From Lachnospiraceae bacterium (lineage in GTDB: Bacteria > Bacillota > Clostridia > Lachnospirales > Lachnospiraceae): DNA of 64,000 nucleotides. The notes below the pieces were generated by a model. That model worked only from the letters and a program-made list of their open reading frames with translations, did no database searches and had not been told where the DNA came from. Of this stretch, positions 34,727 to 42,684 are shown piece after piece. The DNA lies in NCBI GenBank assembly GCA_022792885.1, contig JAAWBX010000036.1, positions 124,001-188,000 of the forward strand. The letters are read 5' to 3'. Both the position numbers and the translations under genes were made by a program. The number at the start of each line of letters is the position of its first letter. Position 1 is the stretch's first letter.

Positions 34727-35956
34727 ATGTCGTCCATAAATTCCAGCGAATTTGTTTTTCAGGATACTCTTCCCATCGCCCCGTTAAAGATCTGCGCACT
34801 GGCAAGCTGTAAAGACCTGGCGGAAAAAGTCAATCGGCATATCGTCCATTTCCGGGAACACGACACGGAAGAACTGCTTAAGAACAAACACGGCATTGAT
34901 TTTCGCGGGTATGACCGCGACAACTATCTGTTGGAAAGCAACTGTCCCCGTTTCGGAAGCGGGGAAGCCAAAGGCACGATCAACGAATCCGTCCGCGGCA
35001 CCGACCTGTTTATTCTGGTAGACGTCGTAAATTACAGCCTGACTTACCGTATCTGCGGCCAGATCAACCACATGTCGCCGGACGACCATTATCAGGATCT
35101 GAAACGGATTGTCGCCGCCTCCGTCGGCGCGGCCCGCCGGGTCAACGTCGTCATGCCCTTTTTATATGAGGGGCGCCAGTATAAACGCTCTCAGCGCGAA
35201 TCCTTGGACTGCGCCGTGGCCTTACAGGAACTGACCGCCATGGGAGTCGTCAATATCATTACGTTCGACGCCAACGATCCCCGGATTCAGAACGCGATTC
35301 CCTTACACGGGTTCGATAACTTCGTGCCGCCCTATCAGTTTGTAAAAGCGATCTTCCGCAAAGACCGTCACCTGACCATCGACAGCGATCACCTGATCGT
35401 AATCAGCCCCAATGAAAGCGCCATGAACCGGGCGGTCTATTTCGCCAATAACCTGGGTGTGGACATGGGCATGTTCTACAAACGCAAAGACTATTCCGCC
35501 GTCGTTGCGGGCAGGCACCCGGTCGTCGCCTACGAATTTCTGGGAAGCCGTGTGGAGGACAAGACCGTGATCGTGATCGACGACGTGATCTCCTCCGGCG
35601 ACAGCATGCTGGAAACGGCCCGGGAACTGAAGAGCCGCAAGGCAAAAAAAGTCATCATCTGCTGCACGTTCGGCCTTTTTACCGACGGGTTCGAAAAATT
35701 CGACGACTTTCACGCCAAAGGCTATTTTGACTATGTGGTCACGACAAACCTAAATTACCGGCCTGCCGAACTTCTGAGCCGGGACTGGTACATCGAAGCC
35801 GATATGTCCAAATTTCTGGCCGCCATCATCAACACGCTCAATCACGACAGTTCCACCTCCGGCATTCTGGAGCCCACCGAACGAATCCAGGCCCGGATCG
35901 CGCGCTACAATGAAGAAAGCCGGAAGGAATTTGAACAGCTTACGCTGGATCTCTAA
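34727..35956 (+). CDS. prs: Ribose-phosphate pyrophosphokinase, long divergent form
   Basis: A 409-residue PRPP synthetase, making PRPP from ribose 5-phosphate and ATP for nucleotide, histidine and NAD synthesis. The PRPP-binding loop VIVIDDVISSGDSM is present, as are SVRGTDLFILVDVVN and SQRESLDCAVALQEL. The protein is about 90 residues longer than typical Prs, and the usual catalytic-loop DLHA segment reads FDAND. This fits a long Lachnospiraceae type. It is a single-gene unit on the plus strand with RBS AAGGAG and its own terminator. Confidence 0.88.
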   Translation: MSSINSSEFVFQDTLPIAPLKICALASCKDLAEKVNRHIVHFREHDTEELLKNKHGIDFRGYDRDNYLLESNCPRFGSGEAKGTINESVRGTDLFILVDVVNYSLTYRICGQINHMSPDDHYQDLKRIVAASVGAARRVNVVMPFLYEGRQYKRSQRESLDCAVALQELTAMGVVNIITFDANDPRIQNAIPLHGFDNFVPPYQFVKAIFRKDRHLTIDSDHLIVISPNESAMNRAVYFANNLGVDMGMFYKRKDYSAVVAGRHPVVAYEFLGSRVEDKTVIVIDDVISSGDSMLETARELKSRKAKKVIICCTFGLFTDGFEKFDDFHAKGYFDYVVTTNLNYRPAELLSRDWYIEADMSKFLAAIINTLNHDSSTSGILEPTERIQARIARYNEESRKEFEQLTLDL

Positions 35957-35970
35957 ACGGAACAATCCGG

Positions 35971-36000
35971 GGAGCGGGATGCGAAATCCCGCTCCTTTTT
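35971..36000 (+). terminator. Intrinsic terminator of prs
   Basis: A perfect 10-bp stem (GGAGCGGGAT with ATCCCGCTCC) followed by UUUUU, starting 15 bases after the prs stop. No U run on the opposite strand. Confidence 0.9.
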
Positions 36001-36003
36001 CTG

Positions 36004-36927
36004 TCACTCAAACAGCGCGTCGACAAACTGAACCGCGTCAAACTTCTGCAGATCGTCGATTTTCTCTCCGATCCCGATATATTTGACCGGTATTCCCAGC
36101 TCCGATTGAATCGCGATGGCAATGCCGCCTTTCGCCGTCCCGTCCAGCTTCGTCAGGATAATCCCGGTAATATCGGCGGCTTCTCCGAACTGCCTGGCCT
36201 GTACCAACGCGTTCTGCCCGGTTGTGCCGTCCAAGACGACCAGCGTCTCCTTATAAGCCTCCGGATACTCCCGGTCGATCACCCGGTAAATCTTACGCAG
36301 CTCTTCCATCAGATTCTTCTTGTTGTGCAAACGGCCCGCCGTGTCGCAGATCAGCACGTCGGCCTTTCTGGCCTTGGCCGCATGCACCGCGTCGTAAACA
36401 ATGGCGGCCGGATCCGCGCCTTCCTGCCCGGAGATCATCTCAACCCCGGCCCGGCCGGCCCACTCGGTCAACTGCTCCATCGCGGCCGCCCGGAAGGTAT
36501 CCGCCGCCGCCAGAAGCACTTTCTTTCCCGAAGCTTTCAACTGACCGGCCAGTTTCCCCACCGAAGTGGTCTTTCCGGCTCCGTTGACGCCGATCACCAG
36601 CACGACGGAAGGCCGGTCCTCAAATTCATAGGCGTTTTCGCCCAGGTTCATCTGCTCTTTTAAACTGTTTTTCAAAAGTTCCCGGCACTCGGCCGGATCT
36701 TTGATGCGGTCCGCCTTCACCCTGGCTTTCAGATCCTCCATCACCGCCATCGTCGTATGGATTCCCAGATCTCCCATCACCAGAATTTCCTCGATCTCCT
36801 CGTAAAATTCCTCGTCAATCGCCGAATAACCGCTGAAGATCGAATCAAAACCGGCCGCGATATGATTTCTGGTTTTGGCCAGGCCGGATACCAGACGTTT
36901 AAAAAACCCTTTTTTTTCTTCGCTCAT
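36004..36927 (-). CDS. ftsY: Signal recognition particle receptor FtsY
   Basis: A 307-residue FtsY, the SRP receptor GTPase that docks ribosome-nascent chains at the membrane. The N domain covers about residues 1-95 and the G domain the rest, with GVNGAGKTTSVGKLAG, DTFRAAAMEQL, DTAGRLHNK and TKLDGTAKGG. The long acidic N-terminal extension of E. coli FtsY is absent, as usual in Gram-positives. It lies 15 bases after smc and closes the plsX-acpP-rnc-smc-ftsY cluster. Confidence 0.97.
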   Translation of the reverse strand: MSEEKKGFFKRLVSGLAKTRNHIAAGFDSIFSGYSAIDEEFYEEIEEILVMGDLGIHTTMAVMEDLKARVKADRIKDPAECRELLKNSLKEQMNLGENAYEFEDRPSVVLVIGVNGAGKTTSVGKLAGQLKASGKKVLLAAADTFRAAAMEQLTEWAGRAGVEMISGQEGADPAAIVYDAVHAAKARKADVLICDTAGRLHNKKNLMEELRKIYRVIDREYPEAYKETLVVLDGTTGQNALVQARQFGEAADITGIILTKLDGTAKGGIAIAIQSELGIPVKYIGIGEKIDDLQKFDAVQFVDALFE

Positions 36928-36942
36928 TTCATGGATCCTTTC

Positions 36943-39900
36943 CTATTCATCCGCGAGATTCACGGTCACCAGTGTGGAAATACCTTTCTCCTGCATGGTG
37001 ATGCCATACAGACGGTCCGCTGCCAGCATGGTTCCCCTCCGATGTGTGATCGTAATAAACTGGCTGTTTTTCTGCAGCTTCTTCAAATATTCCGCAAAAC
37101 GCGCCACATTCGCGTCGTCCAGAGCCGCCTCGATCTCGTCCAGAAGGCAGAAGGGAGAAGGTTTCAGATTCTGTATCGCAAACAAAATGGAGATTGCGGT
37201 CAAGGCCTTCTCCCCGCCGGACATCTGCATCATGTTGACCAGCTTTTTCCCCGGCGGCTGGGCCGTAATCCGAATCCCGGCTTCAAGCACGTCCTCCGAA
37301 TCCACCAGTTCCAGCGTGGCTTTCCCGCCGCCAAACAATTCTTTGAAGACTTTGTCAAACTCTTTTTGGATCTCGGCGAATTTCTCCGCAAACTGCCGGC
37401 GCATGCCCTCATCCAGTTCCTCAATAATCTTTAACAGGCTCTCCTCCGCCTTCTGAAGATCCTCATGCTGTCCCCGCAAAAACGTATACCGCTCAAAAAC
37501 CTCTTTATAATCCTCGATCGCGTTCACGTTTACCGATCCCAGCTCCCGGATCTCGTTGCGGATTCCGGCGATCGCTTTTTTCATAGACGGCAGGTCCGGC
37601 GCTTCCTCCTCCTCCAAATGAATATCCGAAGGCGTAATTTCATATTCCGTCCACAGATACTGGATTCTGGCCTCCCTCTGTTCCTCCAGCTTCTCTCTCT
37701 GATGATCCAGCCGGTATACCTCTTTGTCCAACTGGTGAATGGATTCCGCCAGTTTTTCCCGCTCATCCACATATCGCTTCTGATTCGCGGAACAGATACT
37801 CCTCTTCGCGGTCCGGTTCTCGATCATCTGATCGAGCTCTTCCATCTGTTTTCGCTGATAGCCGATCTGCATTTTTACATCCTGAATCTGAAGCTTTTTC
37901 TCTTCCGCCGAGGCGTGGGAGGTCTTTATTTTCTCCGTTAAAGAAAGTTTTTCCTGCTCCAGCTTCTCCAGTTCTTTTCCTGTGCGGACCAGATTTTCCA
38001 GAAGAAACGCATCCTTTTGCGAAAGCCCGGCAAAGGTAAGTTTTTTCTCGGAAAGCTCCCGATTCAAAATCTCCTGCTGTTTTTGTTCTTCCTCCTGCTT
38101 CCGATTGCAGGAAACGATCTCTTCTTCCAGGCGGCTTCCGGCTTCTTCCCATTCCTTCGCCTGCGTCTCCAGAACCTGACGGTTCTTCTGCACCTCGCCC
38201 ACCTGCTCCGCGATCATGCGCGCTTCCCGCACCAGATCGTCATATCCCTTCAAAACGTCTTGGGATTTTTCTCTGGCCGACTTCAAACTTGCCTCCGCCG
38301 AAGCCAGCAGCACTTCCGCGGATCTTTGCTCCTCCCGAATCCGCTCCGTTTTTTCTGCTTCCTGCTCCGCCACAGCCTCCGCTTCCTTCAGGCCCTGTTC
38401 CGCCCGGGCGCACGCTTCCTTTGCGGTCTCGCAGGTTTTCTTTAAAGACTCCAGTTCCCGCCTGCGTCCCAGCAGATTGCTGCTGTTTTTGTAGGCACCG
38501 CCGGTAATGGAACCGCCCCGGTTCAAAAGTTCCCCGTCCAGAGTCACAATGCGCAATTCATAGCGAAACTTTCTGGCCAAAGACAACGCATGATCCATGG
38601 TGTCGGTCACAACCACATTGCCCAGAAGATACCGGGCCAGATTCCGATATTCCGGCCGAATTCGGAGCAGATCGCTGCCCAATCCGATCACCCCCGGTTC
38701 TTTCAGCGCCTCTTTCTGCCGAAACTCCCGGCTCTGAATGCTGTCCAGCGGAAGAAACGTAGCCCTTCCGTAACGATTGGACTTCAAAAAACGAACGCAG
38801 GTTTTCGCCGTATCCTCCGTATCGGTGACAATATTCTGAATCGCTCCGCCCAGAGCCGTCTCCACCGCCGTCTCGTATCGGGCTTCCGTCTCGATCAGAT
38901 CCGCCACCGTCCCGATAATACCGGGATGATTCTTCTTCTCCTCCATCAGCTTTCTCGTGCTGTTTCCGAAACCTTCGTAGCGCTCCGCCAGATTCTGAAG
39001 CGCGTCATAGCGGATCCGGCTTTGATTCTCCTCCTGTCTGGCTCCGGACAAAAGCCGCCGGCTTTCCTCGACGGCCTGTCCGGCCTTCGCCAGAGCCTTG
39101 ACGGCTTCCTCTTCCCGGAGTCGCCAGGCGCTTAAGCCGGCCGTCAATTCGGCCGCTTTCTCCTCCCATTCGGAGACAACGGCCTTTTGATCCTCCTCGC
39201 TGCTTTTCATGCGAATCATGCGCTCCTGAATCTCGCTTTTCCGCACGTTCGCCTGCTCCAAAAGCGTATCGTACCTCTGTTTTTTCGCACCCAGGGACGC
39301 TTTCTCGTTCAGCCCCCGGATGACCTCCTGCTGTTTCTGCCGGATCGCGGCTTTCCACTCCTCAATCCTGCCCTCCGAAGTTTTCAGCCTCTCCTCGGCC
39401 CGCCCCAGTTCCTCGTCGGCCTGATCCATCTGCTCGTTGATCCGGGCTTTCTGCTCCAAAAAAGTTTCCCGTTCCTTCCGTCTGGCTTCCCGCTCTTTCT
39501 CAATATCCGCCATCCGGCTCTTCACATGCGCTTCGCCCGCTTCTTCCGTATGAATCTGTTCCTCGAATACTTTGATCTGGCCTTCCAGACTTTCACAGAA
39601 AATACCGGTTTCCGTCCGGCTCGCCTGAACCTGCTCGATCTCCCGGTCCAACTGCTTTCCCTCTTCCATGGCGGCCTCAAAATAATTTTTCAACTGAAGG
39701 GAACGGTTCCTGGCCGCTTCCAGTTCATCGCCGGCAACGGTCCGTTTTTCCGACACACCGGCCAGATTCTCTTTTAAAAGTTCCGCTTCCGCCTGAAACA
39801 CGCGGATATCATAGCCCTTTAATTCTTCTTTCAGCTTCAGATACTGCCTGGCTTTCTCGGACTGCTTCGCCAGCGGTCCTACCTGTTTTTCCAGTTCCGT

Positions 39901-40485
39901 CAGGATATCCGTCACCCGCACCAGGTTCAGCCGTTCGTTTTCCAGTTTTTTCTGCGCTACCCATTTGCGCTTTTTAAACTTGACAATGCCGGCGGCCTCG
40001 TCGAACAGCTCCCGACGCTCCTCCGGTTTCCCGCTCAAAATCTTGTCGATCTGCCCCTGACCGATAATCGAATAGCCTTCCTTCCCTATCCCGGTATCGT
40101 AAAACAGTTCGTGAATGTCCCGCAGCCGGCAGGGGGAACCGTTCAGCAAATACTCGCTCTCGCCGGAGCGGAAAACCCGGCGGGACACCACGACTTCCTC
40201 GTAATCCAACGGCAGTTTGTGATCGGAATTGTCCAGCGTAAGAGCCACATAAGCGAAACTGACCGGTTTCCGATTCTCCGTTCCCGCGAAAATAACGTCC
40301 TGCATGCTGGCGCCTCTCAGTTGTTTGGCGCTCTGCTCGCCCAGCACCCAGCGCACGGCATCCGCGATGTTGCTCTTTCCGCTTCCGTTCGGACCGACAA
40401 TTCCGGTCACGCCTTCATTAAATTCGAAACGCATTTTATTGGCAAAGGACTTAAACCCCTGCAATTCGATGCTTTTTAAATACAT
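36943..40485 (-). CDS. smc: Chromosome segregation protein SMC
   Basis: A 1180-residue SMC, the ATPase of the bacterial condensin. The Walker A motif GPNGSGKSN is near residue 32, long coiled coils run about 170-500 and 680-1020, the hinge (GIIGTVADLIETEARYETAVETALGG, FLPLDSI) lies between, and the C-terminal head has the signature MSGGEKALTA and Walker B FCLLDEIEAALDDAN. Start at 40485 (MYLKSIELQGFKSF) follows AAGGGA; the open frame extends 35 codons into rnc. It overlaps rnc by ten bases. Confidence 0.97.
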   Translation of the reverse strand: MYLKSIELQGFKSFANKMRFEFNEGVTGIVGPNGSGKSNIADAVRWVLGEQSAKQLRGASMQDVIFAGTENRKPVSFAYVALTLDNSDHKLPLDYEEVVVSRRVFRSGESEYLLNGSPCRLRDIHELFYDTGIGKEGYSIIGQGQIDKILSGKPEERRELFDEAAGIVKFKKRKWVAQKKLENERLNLVRVTDILTELEKQVGPLAKQSEKARQYLKLKEELKGYDIRVFQAEAELLKENLAGVSEKRTVAGDELEAARNRSLQLKNYFEAAMEEGKQLDREIEQVQASRTETGIFCESLEGQIKVFEEQIHTEEAGEAHVKSRMADIEKEREARRKERETFLEQKARINEQMDQADEELGRAEERLKTSEGRIEEWKAAIRQKQQEVIRGLNEKASLGAKKQRYDTLLEQANVRKSEIQERMIRMKSSEEDQKAVVSEWEEKAAELTAGLSAWRLREEEAVKALAKAGQAVEESRRLLSGARQEENQSRIRYDALQNLAERYEGFGNSTRKLMEEKKNHPGIIGTVADLIETEARYETAVETALGGAIQNIVTDTEDTAKTCVRFLKSNRYGRATFLPLDSIQSREFRQKEALKEPGVIGLGSDLLRIRPEYRNLARYLLGNVVVTDTMDHALSLARKFRYELRIVTLDGELLNRGGSITGGAYKNSSNLLGRRRELESLKKTCETAKEACARAEQGLKEAEAVAEQEAEKTERIREEQRSAEVLLASAEASLKSAREKSQDVLKGYDDLVREARMIAEQVGEVQKNRQVLETQAKEWEEAGSRLEEEIVSCNRKQEEEQKQQEILNRELSEKKLTFAGLSQKDAFLLENLVRTGKELEKLEQEKLSLTEKIKTSHASAEEKKLQIQDVKMQIGYQRKQMEELDQMIENRTAKRSICSANQKRYVDEREKLAESIHQLDKEVYRLDHQREKLEEQREARIQYLWTEYEITPSDIHLEEEEAPDLPSMKKAIAGIRNEIRELGSVNVNAIEDYKEVFERYTFLRGQHEDLQKAEESLLKIIEELDEGMRRQFAEKFAEIQKEFDKVFKELFGGGKATLELVDSEDVLEAGIRITAQPPGKKLVNMMQMSGGEKALTAISILFAIQNLKPSPFCLLDEIEAALDDANVARFAEYLKKLQKNSQFITITHRRGTMLAADRLYGITMQEKGISTLVTVNLADE

Positions 40486-41162
40486 ATCTGTTTTTCCCTT
40501 AATTTCAAGATTGCCGCGTAAGCCGCCTGTTGTTCGGCCGCTTTTTTCGTGCGGCCCTTCCCCTCGCTGACGGTTTGATCCCCGATACATGCCTTCACGG
40601 AAAATTCCTTATCATGATCGGGTCCGCACTCACCGATCAATTCATAATGCAGGTGTTCGGCGGTGCTTTTCTGAACCATCTCCTGCAAAATGGTCTTGCT
40701 ATCAAAAAAGAGCCGCTTATGCTCCAGATCATTTAAAATATGCCGGTGTATAAACTCTTTCGCATTAGTAAAACCACCATCCAGATAAATGGCCCCGATC
40801 AGCGCTTCCAGTGCATCGGACAGTATCGAATCCCGCTTCCTGCCCCCGGTCGCGTCCTCCCCCTTGCCTAAAAGCAGATGATCGCCCAATCCGAGCTCTC
40901 TGGCGCAGATCGCCAGCGTCGGCTCGCATACCAGGCTGGCGCGCCTTCGGGTCAGTTTTCCCTCCGGATCCTCCGGAAACGCATGAAAAAGGAAATCGCT
41001 GCTCACGATCTCTAAAACGGCGTCCCCCAAAAATTCCAAGCGCTCATTGTTCTCCAGTTTTCCTTTCATATGCTCATTCGCGTACGAACTGTGGGTAAGC
41101 GCCAGCCTCATAAGCCTGGCGTCTTCAAAATGATAACCGATTGTTTCCTCAAATTTTCCCAT
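40476..41162 (-). CDS. rnc: Ribonuclease III
   Basis: A 228-residue RNase III cutting double-stranded RNA, including 30S pre-rRNA. The catalytic signature NERLEFLGDAVLE is near residue 42, a second acidic region DALEALIGAIYLDGG near 115, and a dsRNA-binding domain covers about 155-225 (GRTKKAAEQQAAYAAI). Length is normal. Linked to smc and ftsY as in Bacillus. Confidence 0.97.
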   Translation of the reverse strand: MGKFEETIGYHFEDARLMRLALTHSSYANEHMKGKLENNERLEFLGDAVLEIVSSDFLFHAFPEDPEGKLTRRRASLVCEPTLAICARELGLGDHLLLGKGEDATGGRKRDSILSDALEALIGAIYLDGGFTNAKEFIHRHILNDLEHKRLFFDSKTILQEMVQKSTAEHLHYELIGECGPDHDKEFSVKACIGDQTVSEGKGRTKKAAEQQAAYAAILKLREKQICI

Positions 41163-41196
41163 ACCTGTTTCCCTGCTTTTTCCTTAAAACACAGAA

Positions 41197-41223
41197 GGGA
41201 CCCTGACCGCCTCGTCAGGGCCC
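41197..41223 (-). terminator. Hairpin between acpP and rnc
   Basis: Minus-strand stem GGGCCCTGAC with GTCAGGGTCCC, loop GAGGCG, followed by TTCTGTGTTTT. The U run is poor, so it may be a weak terminator or an RNA processing site that lets acpP be made in excess of rnc. Confidence 0.55.
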
Positions 41224-41241
41224 GCTTAAGCCTTGGGGGAG

Positions 41242-41466
41242 TCAGCGCTGCTTTAACTGCTCCACCACGTCGCCGATCGTTTCCATCCCGTCGACCGCGT
41301 TATCCGGGATTTTCACGTCAAATTCCGTCTGAACCGCCAGAAGAATTTGCTGAATATCCAGCGAATCACAGCCCAGATCATCCACAAACGTACTCTCCAT
41401 CGTGATTTCTTCGGCCTCCATATTCATAACCTCTGCCACGATATCACGGATCTTTTCAAATTCCAT
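41242..41466 (-). CDS. acpP: Acyl carrier protein
   Basis: A 74-residue ACP, carrying acyl chains on phosphopantetheine during fatty acid synthesis. The attachment serine is in DLGCDSLDIQQ near residue 33-36. The protein is acidic, as is typical. It lies 21 bases after plsX and shares its promoter. A hairpin follows the gene. Confidence 0.97.
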   Translation of the reverse strand: MEFEKIRDIVAEVMNMEAEEITMESTFVDDLGCDSLDIQQILLAVQTEFDVKIPDNAVDGMETIGDVVEQLKQR

Positions 41467-41487
41467 CTTTTTATCCTTTCCTTTCTG

Positions 41488-42516
41488 TTATTTTGTGCTG
41501 CGCACCCTCTCAATACCGGCGAAACATTCTTTTATCTTTTCATTCGTCCCCTTCAGAACAAACGTCCTGCTCTGGAGAATGGTATTGGTGATTTCCTTCG
41601 CCTTCGCGCTTCCGTGCGTCTTCACAACCAGACCGTTCAGACCCAGAAGCGGCGCGCCCCCGTACTCGCTGGAATCAAAACTCTTCAAAGTTTCCTTCAG
41701 CGCCGGCTTAATCATCAGAGCTCCAAGCTTACTGCGCAGAGAAGTCAGCAAACCTTTTTTTACCACCGACAGCAATGTCCTGGACACGCCCTCATAGAGC
41801 TTCAAAACAATATTCCCGGCAAAAGCTTCGCACAGGACAATGTCCGCGCCCCCGGCCGGAATCTCCCTCGCCTCGATATTCCCGACAAAACGGATATTCC
41901 TGCACTCTTTCAGCAGAGGATAGGTCGCCTTCGTCAAAGCGTTCCCTTTTTCCTCCTCCACGCCGATATTCAAGATCGCCACGCCGGGATTCTTCACGCC
42001 CATGACGTTCTCCATATAAAGGGAACCCATCTGCGCAAACTGCACCAACTGAGAAGGCTTGGCATCCACATTGGCCCCGCAGTCCAGAAGAAGAGACATG
42101 CCTTTCTCCGTGGGAATCGGCGTTGCCAGAGGCGGCCGCTCCACGCCCTTCACCCGTCCCACAATCAGAGTCCCCGCCGTCAAAACGGCCCCGGTACTGC
42201 CGGCCGATACAAACGCGTCGGCTTTTTTCTCCTTCACCATCTTCGACGCCACCACAATGGAGGAATCCTGCTTATCCCGGATCGCCGCCACCGGCGCTTC
42301 TTCCGTCGAAATGATCTCCGAAGCAGGCTGCAAAACCATCTGCTCCTCCGGATATTCATATTTTTTCAGTTCTTCCTCGATCAACTCCCCGGGTCCCACA
42401 AGAATCACCTGGATATCCGGATATCGCTTTACCGCCTCCACCGCGCCCTTCACGACTTCCGCCGGAGCGTGATCCCCGCCCACCGCGTCAACGGCAATTC
42501 GAATCTTATTTTCCAT
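41488..42516 (-). CDS. plsX: Phosphate acyltransferase PlsX
   Basis: A 342-residue PlsX, converting acyl-ACP to acyl-phosphate, the donor used by PlsY. It opens with IRIAVDAVGGDHAPAEVVKGA and has SAGSTGAVLTAGTLIVGR and LLDCGANVDAKP. Start at 42516 (MENKIRIAVDA) is set by AGGAG eight bases upstream; the open frame extends 12 codons. A promoter and an inverted repeat lie in the 90-base leader. Confidence 0.96.
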   Translation of the reverse strand: MENKIRIAVDAVGGDHAPAEVVKGAVEAVKRYPDIQVILVGPGELIEEELKKYEYPEEQMVLQPASEIISTEEAPVAAIRDKQDSSIVVASKMVKEKKADAFVSAGSTGAVLTAGTLIVGRVKGVERPPLATPIPTEKGMSLLLDCGANVDAKPSQLVQFAQMGSLYMENVMGVKNPGVAILNIGVEEEKGNALTKATYPLLKECRNIRFVGNIEAREIPAGGADIVLCEAFAGNIVLKLYEGVSRTLLSVVKKGLLTSLRSKLGALMIKPALKETLKSFDSSEYGGAPLLGLNGLVVKTHGSAKAKEITNTILQSRTFVLKGTNEKIKECFAGIERVRSTK

Positions 42517-42538
42517 AACATACTCCTGCTTTCTTCTT

Positions 42539-42586
42539 CTGACGTACCGCAAAAAACATGTCGTTCTCTGGTAAAACGTACGTCAG
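42539..42586 (-). promoter_or_regulatory. Inverted repeat in the plsX leader
   Basis: CTGACGTAC at 42539-42547 and its exact inverse GTACGTCAG at 42578-42586 lie between the plsX promoter and start codon. They could pair as a leader hairpin enclosing 30 bases or bind a lipid regulator. The repeat does not match the FapR consensus well. Confidence 0.35.
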
Positions 42587-42605
42587 TACAGCAATTTCCT
42601 ATAAT

Positions 42606-42634
42606 AATATACTGTAAATGAAAAGAGAAATCAA
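42606..42634 (-). promoter_or_regulatory. Promoter of the plsX-acpP-rnc-smc-ftsY cluster
   Basis: TTGATT (42629-42634) and TATATT (42606-42611) on the minus strand, spaced by 17 bases, roughly 90 bases before the plsX start. The -35 box lies inside the arm of the terminator of the preceding gene. Confidence 0.7.
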
Positions 42635-42656
42635 CACCTACATGTGATTTCTCTTT
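42620..42656 (-). terminator. Terminator of the glutamate-synthase-like gene
   Basis: A perfect 12-bp stem (AAAGAGAAATCA with TGATTTCTCTTT, 11-base loop) followed by TTTCATTT, 29 bases after the stop of the upstream gene on the minus strand. Confidence 0.75.
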
Positions 42657-42684
42657 CCAAAATCCGGTCTGTTTTCTTTATTTT

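Noticed and set aside
41347-42621. A 424-codon plus-strand open frame
   Set aside because: Antisense to acpP and plsX, which are unmistakable; low-complexity His/Arg-rich product.
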